Part shown: positions 10,475-13,453 of the stretch, one piece after another
Layout: every line of letters starts with the position of its first letter
Numbering within the stretch: the stretch's first letter is position 1
DNA from: JAYRWD01 sp041918255
GTDB lineage: Bacteria; Patescibacteriota; Dojkabacteria; B142; WJKM01
NCBI GenBank assembly: GCA_041918255.1
Contig: JAYRWD010000029.1
Location: forward strand, 1-13,453
DNA length: 13,453 nt
Direction: 5' to 3'
Notes under the pieces: model-generated
Told to the model about the DNA's origin: nothing
Seen by the model: only the letters and a program-made list of their open reading frames with translations
Databases searched by the model: none
Translations under genes and position numbers: made by a program

Positions 10475-12619
10475 TTATTTAGCTTTTCCACTCAGTATTT
10501 CGTCTACTAAATTTGACGGAACTTTTTGATAGCTACTAAACTCCATCACACTATTTCCTTTACCCTTAGTCATTGACCTAAGGTCATTGATCCATCCGAA
10601 CATATTTGATAAAGGTACGTAAGCCAAAATTTCGTGCACAAGACCCTTACGATTCATAGATTTGATAATTCCGCGTTTAGATGACAACGCACCAGTAACA
10701 TCTCCAACAAAGTCATCTGGTACAGATACCGCTACTAACATTATAGGTTCTAACAAAATTGGCTTTGCTAATTTCATCGCCTCCCGGAATGCCCTCTGAG
10801 CACAGATTCTGAAAGTATCTGTGTTTGAGTCAACTTCGTGGTACGATCCATCAGTCAACATGATTTGAAAATCAACTACAGGATAACCACCCAATACACC
10901 AGTGCTTAATACCTGCTGAATGCCCTTGTCTATGGACGGTATATATTCTGTCGGTATTGCCCCTCCTTTGATTTTATTCACAAATTTATACCCTTCACCA
11001 CGTTTGGTAGGAGACATAATAATTGTCATATCGGCAAATTGCCCTGCACCTCCGGTCTGTTTTTTCAGTAATTCTCTGTGTTCGATTTCACCTTCGATTG
11101 TCTCGCGGTAAGCAACTTGTGGTTTGCCGGTAGTTACTTCGATACCATATTCTCTCTTTAATATATCTACTTTGACTTCAAGATGAAGTTCACCCATCCC
11201 GGAAATAATAGTTTGACCAGTCTCCTTATCTGAAGCAATCTTGAATGTAGGGTCTTCTTTTGAAAGTTTAGATAACGCCAAACCCAATTTCTCTTGATCA
11301 GATTTTGTTTTAGGTTCAACAGCTAGCGACACTACCGGCTCTGGGAAATCAATACTTTCAAGATAGATAATTTGGCTAGGATCGCAAAGTGTATCACCAG
11401 TTGTAGAATCGCGCAATCCAACCACCGCAACTATATCGCCCGCCTTTGCTTGATCCACGTCTTCTCTTTGGTCCGCATGCATTAGTAATATCCGCCCTAT
11501 CCTCTCTTTGACATCTTTTGTTGAGTTATAAACGTAACTACCCGCATCTAATCTTCCAGAATATATTCTTACAAAGTTTAACGTCCCAACATGTGAATCC
11601 ACCGAGACTTTGAAAACCAGTCCACAGAATGGTTCATTATCTTGCAACTTCCTCGTAACAATAGATTTATCTTCTGCATAACCTGCGACTTGACCATGAT
11701 ATTCGTGCATTATTCCCTCTTCGCCTTTCAAAGCATAGATCTTTTGAGAAGGAGATGGAAGATAATGTACAACTGCGTCAAGCATAGTTTTTACAATTGC
11801 GAAGCGCGCATCGCCACCTATTACTGGGAAAATTTTTCTACTTAATGTGTGTATTCTAATTGCTATTCTTATTTCATCGATTTCAAGAACTCCATCCGCA
11901 AGGTATTTCTCCATCAATTCGTCATCAGCATCTGCTATTTTATCTAACAATACGTGATGTAACTCCTCGCATCTTGATTTAATATCGGCCGGAATTTCGA
12001 TTTCTTTATATTCTTTATTCTCCGAATCCGCATATTCATAGGCTTTCATTGTTACTAAATCTACATATCCTTTTAAATTGTGTTCGCGTCCAATAGGATA
12101 CTGAATTGCTACCGCATTCGGATTTAATTCGGTTTGAATAGATTTGAGGGACATTTCAAAATCGCCACCTATTAGATTAAGTTTGTTGATAAAACATACC
12201 CTAGGTACATTATATTTGTCAGCTTGTCCCCAAACTTTTGCTGACTGAGGCTCCACACCCATTTTCCCGTCAAATACTACTACCGCACCGTCAAGAACCC
12301 TGAGTGAACGCTCGACCTCAGCCGTGAAATCTACGTGTCCAGGTGTATCAATGATATTAATTCTATGTAATATTTCGTTAACCTTCCAGAAACAAGTTGT
12401 GGCAGCGGATTGAATAGTAATTCCTCTTTCTCGCTCCTGATCCATAAAATCCATTGTTGCCTCTCCTTCATCAACTTCACCTATTCTATGCTCACGACCA
12501 GTATAGAATAAGACACGTTCTGTAGTTGTCGTCTTTCCTGCGTCTACATGTGCGATTATGCCGATATTTCTGTAGAACTGGAGATCTTTGACTGCGTTAT
12601 AATCGATTTTATTTGTCAT
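10475..12619 (-). CDS. fusA: Elongation factor G with altered guanine-recognition motifs
   Basis: EF-G is the GTPase that moves tRNA and mRNA through the ribosome and recycles subunits with RRF. The 714-residue product (E. coli 704) has all five domains. G1 is AHVDAGKT (23-30), G2 is RERGITI (63-69) and G3 is DTPGHVDF (91-98), with catalytic His95. G4, normally NKMD, reads NKLN (145-148): the guanine-specifying Asp is Asn. In place of the G5 segment GSALKNKGVQ there is GDARFAIVK (269-277). Domain III (SGMGELHLEV), the domain IV tip (DGSYHEVDS) and domain V are well kept. The domain IV loop reads QTGGAGQFAD, nearer chloroplast-type EF-G than E. coli SGGRGQYG. ATG start. No rpsL or rpsG precedes it. 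Confidence 0.96.
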   Translation of the reverse strand: MTNKIDYNAVKDLQFYRNIGIIAHVDAGKTTTTERVLFYTGREHRIGEVDEGEATMDFMDQERERGITIQSAATTCFWKVNEILHRINIIDTPGHVDFTAEVERSLRVLDGAVVVFDGKMGVEPQSAKVWGQADKYNVPRVCFINKLNLIGGDFEMSLKSIQTELNPNAVAIQYPIGREHNLKGYVDLVTMKAYEYADSENKEYKEIEIPADIKSRCEELHHVLLDKIADADDELMEKYLADGVLEIDEIRIAIRIHTLSRKIFPVIGGDARFAIVKTMLDAVVHYLPSPSQKIYALKGEEGIMHEYHGQVAGYAEDKSIVTRKLQDNEPFCGLVFKVSVDSHVGTLNFVRIYSGRLDAGSYVYNSTKDVKERIGRILLMHADQREDVDQAKAGDIVAVVGLRDSTTGDTLCDPSQIIYLESIDFPEPVVSLAVEPKTKSDQEKLGLALSKLSKEDPTFKIASDKETGQTIISGMGELHLEVKVDILKREYGIEVTTGKPQVAYRETIEGEIEHRELLKKQTGGAGQFADMTIIMSPTKRGEGYKFVNKIKGGAIPTEYIPSIDKGIQQVLSTGVLGGYPVVDFQIMLTDGSYHEVDSNTDTFRICAQRAFREAMKLAKPILLEPIMLVAVSVPDDFVGDVTGALSSKRGIIKSMNRKGLVHEILAYVPLSNMFGWINDLRSMTKGKGNSVMEFSSYQKVPSNLVDEILSGKAK

Positions 12620-12662
12620 GGCATCAAAAGATAAAAGATTTTAATTATTTCTGAGATTAAGC

Positions 12663-12686
12663 AAAAAAATTCGCTTTCCAAGCGAA
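12663..12686 (-). terminator. Intrinsic terminator after the surface-protein gene
   Basis: In the minus sense TTCGCTT (12680-12686), GGA and AAGCGAA (12670-12676) form a perfect 7-pair stem with a 3-base loop, followed directly by seven Ts (12663-12669). It lies about 66 bases after the stop of the upstream gene and 43 bases before fusA. It separates the surface gene from the translation operon. Confidence 0.85.
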
Positions 12687-12698
12687 AATTATCTGGAT

Positions 12699-12727
12699 AT
12701 TCTACCTTATTTTATATTTTGGAGCAA
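12699..12727 (-). promoter_or_regulatory. Candidate promoter upstream of fusA
   Basis: TTGCTC (12722-12727) and TAGAAT (12699-12704, 5 of 6) are 17 bases apart, pointing to fusA. The -35 is weak (3 of 6). The predicted start would be about six bases before the terminator hairpin at 12663-12686, so it would work only if that hairpin is read through or acts as an attenuator. An alternative weak pair, TTGCTT (12659-12664) with TAAAAT (12638-12643), lies after the hairpin with a short 15-base spacer. Confidence 0.3.
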
Positions 12728-12752
12728 GAAAATACAAATTTGGATTTTTTAA

Positions 12753-13453
12753 TCAGAATTCTTCTGTCCAATAGATAAGCTCAGGCGTGTCAACTCTTAA
12801 GAAATAGCCACTTTGTGGTGATATAAAAAATGGTAAACCATATATCACTTGATCCTTATAAACCGTATTTGAATACTGCCCATTTTGAAATTCGCTAATC
12901 ACATCGGCATTTATGCTTTTGGCCTGGAGATTTTGCAAAACAGTATCTGATTTTATTCGTTCGCCGTTCTTAGATAACCCTCCACTTGAACTGCTCATAC
13001 CCACCAAATTCCAACCATTTTCAAGACCAAGTTTTACTTGCTCATTAGTAGCGTTACCGCCAAGTTCAAAAATCATCGGTTTCACAACTTTCACAAAGTA
13101 TCCTTTTCCTATGCCTATATCAAATGCATCATCTTCAAAAACTTCAATACCTCGCTGTTTATAATTCAACCATTTACCTTTGGAGTAGGTCGCAACAGTC
13201 GTTGCGTATCCACCTTGACGTGCGATTTCTTTGACGATACTGCTTGCGGTCAATCCAGTTTCCATAGGAAAAGCTAATAAATTCCACCCCTGAACAAGTT
13301 TATAACTAACTTTTGTTGTTATTTCATCTATCTCAAATCTAAAATTGACCAATCTTATCTTACTTTCATCACTATCTAGAACTCCATTCTGATTTGTGTC
13401 ATCAAAAAAGCCAAAAGCCAATATAGTATTCGAATCGTTCAGATTAACTACGA
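12753..13453 (-). CDS. Putative extracellular protein with calcium loop and two tandem repeats (5' end outside window)
   Basis: I do not recognise a named family. The frame is open to the window edge, giving the last 232 residues. No true start is visible, and the TTG at 13419-13421 is just an internal codon. Residues 18-29 (DTNQNGVLDSDE) form a calcium-binding loop with D/N/N/D/E at positions 1, 3, 5, 9 and 12, as in dockerin, EF-hand and SdrD B-like surface repeats. Two related segments follow. The first runs about 52-132 (GWNLLAFP ... GKGYFVKV) and the second about 141-232 (GWNLVGMS ... QSGYFLRV). Each opens with GWNL and closes with GYF plus a beta strand, which suggests an internal duplication. 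The stop is UGA. Any signal peptide or anchor would be in the missing N-terminal part. Secretion is inferred. Confidence 0.75.
   Translation of the reverse strand, partial: VVNLNDSNTILAFGFFDDTNQNGVLDSDESKIRLVNFRFEIDEITTKVSYKLVQGWNLLAFPMETGLTASSIVKEIARQGGYATTVATYSKGKWLNYKQRGIEVFEDDAFDIGIGKGYFVKVVKPMIFELGGNATNEQVKLGLENGWNLVGMSSSSGGLSKNGERIKSDTVLQNLQAKSINADVISEFQNGQYSNTVYKDQVIYGLPFFISPQSGYFLRVDTPELIYWTEEF

Noticed and set aside
12753..13421. TTG at 13419-13421 as the true start of the surface gene
   Set aside because: The frame stays open to the window end, and the residues upstream continue the same domain into the calcium loop, so the gene is cut by the edge.

Overview
The window is an AT-rich bacterial ribosomal-protein supercluster, transcribed entirely on the minus strand. 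In transcription order (right to left) it holds the end of a surface-type protein, then fusA, tuf, rpsJ, rplC, rplD, rplW, rplB, rpsS, rplV, rpsC, rplP, rpmC, rpsQ, rplN, rplX, rplE, rpsN, rpsH, rplF, rplR, rpsE and the start of rplO. This is the str-S10-spc order, with two departures. No rpsL-rpsG pair precedes fusA, and no rpmD (L30) lies between rpsE and rplO. Loss of L30, compact genes and a secreted-type neighbour fit a Candidate Phyla Radiation (Patescibacteria) genome. That placement is an inference from gene content. UGA behaves as a normal stop (rpsQ and the surface gene end on it), which argues against the UGA-glycine lineages of that group.

Region by region: 12753-13453 is the 3' part of a gene with a calcium-loop motif and two repeats, followed by a clear intrinsic terminator (12663-12686). 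fusA follows. The 229-base fusA-tuf gap carries the best promoter in the window (10388-10416) and a structured tuf leader. tuf ends at a strong hairpin terminator (9029-9057). rpsJ stands alone between that terminator and a 126-base gap holding promoter-like sequences and an inverted repeat. From rplC to rplO, 19 genes run with spacers of 2-35 bases and one 4-base overlap, evidently as one operon. Their products build both ribosomal subunits, while EF-Tu and EF-G deliver aminoacyl-tRNA and drive translocation.

The most unusual signal is in the two elongation-factor GTPases. Both keep the phosphate-binding motifs (G1-G3), but both have a changed guanine-recognition motif NKxD: EF-Tu reads NIFD and EF-G reads NKLN. 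The G5 SA motif is also changed in each. Asp-to-Asn at this position is the classic change that shifts such GTPases from guanine to xanthine nucleotides, so base recognition by this translation apparatus deserves a test. Other departures are a short S14 without zinc ligands, an altered L2 peptidyl-transferase loop, an altered L22 exit-tunnel loop, and almost no Shine-Dalgarno sequences.
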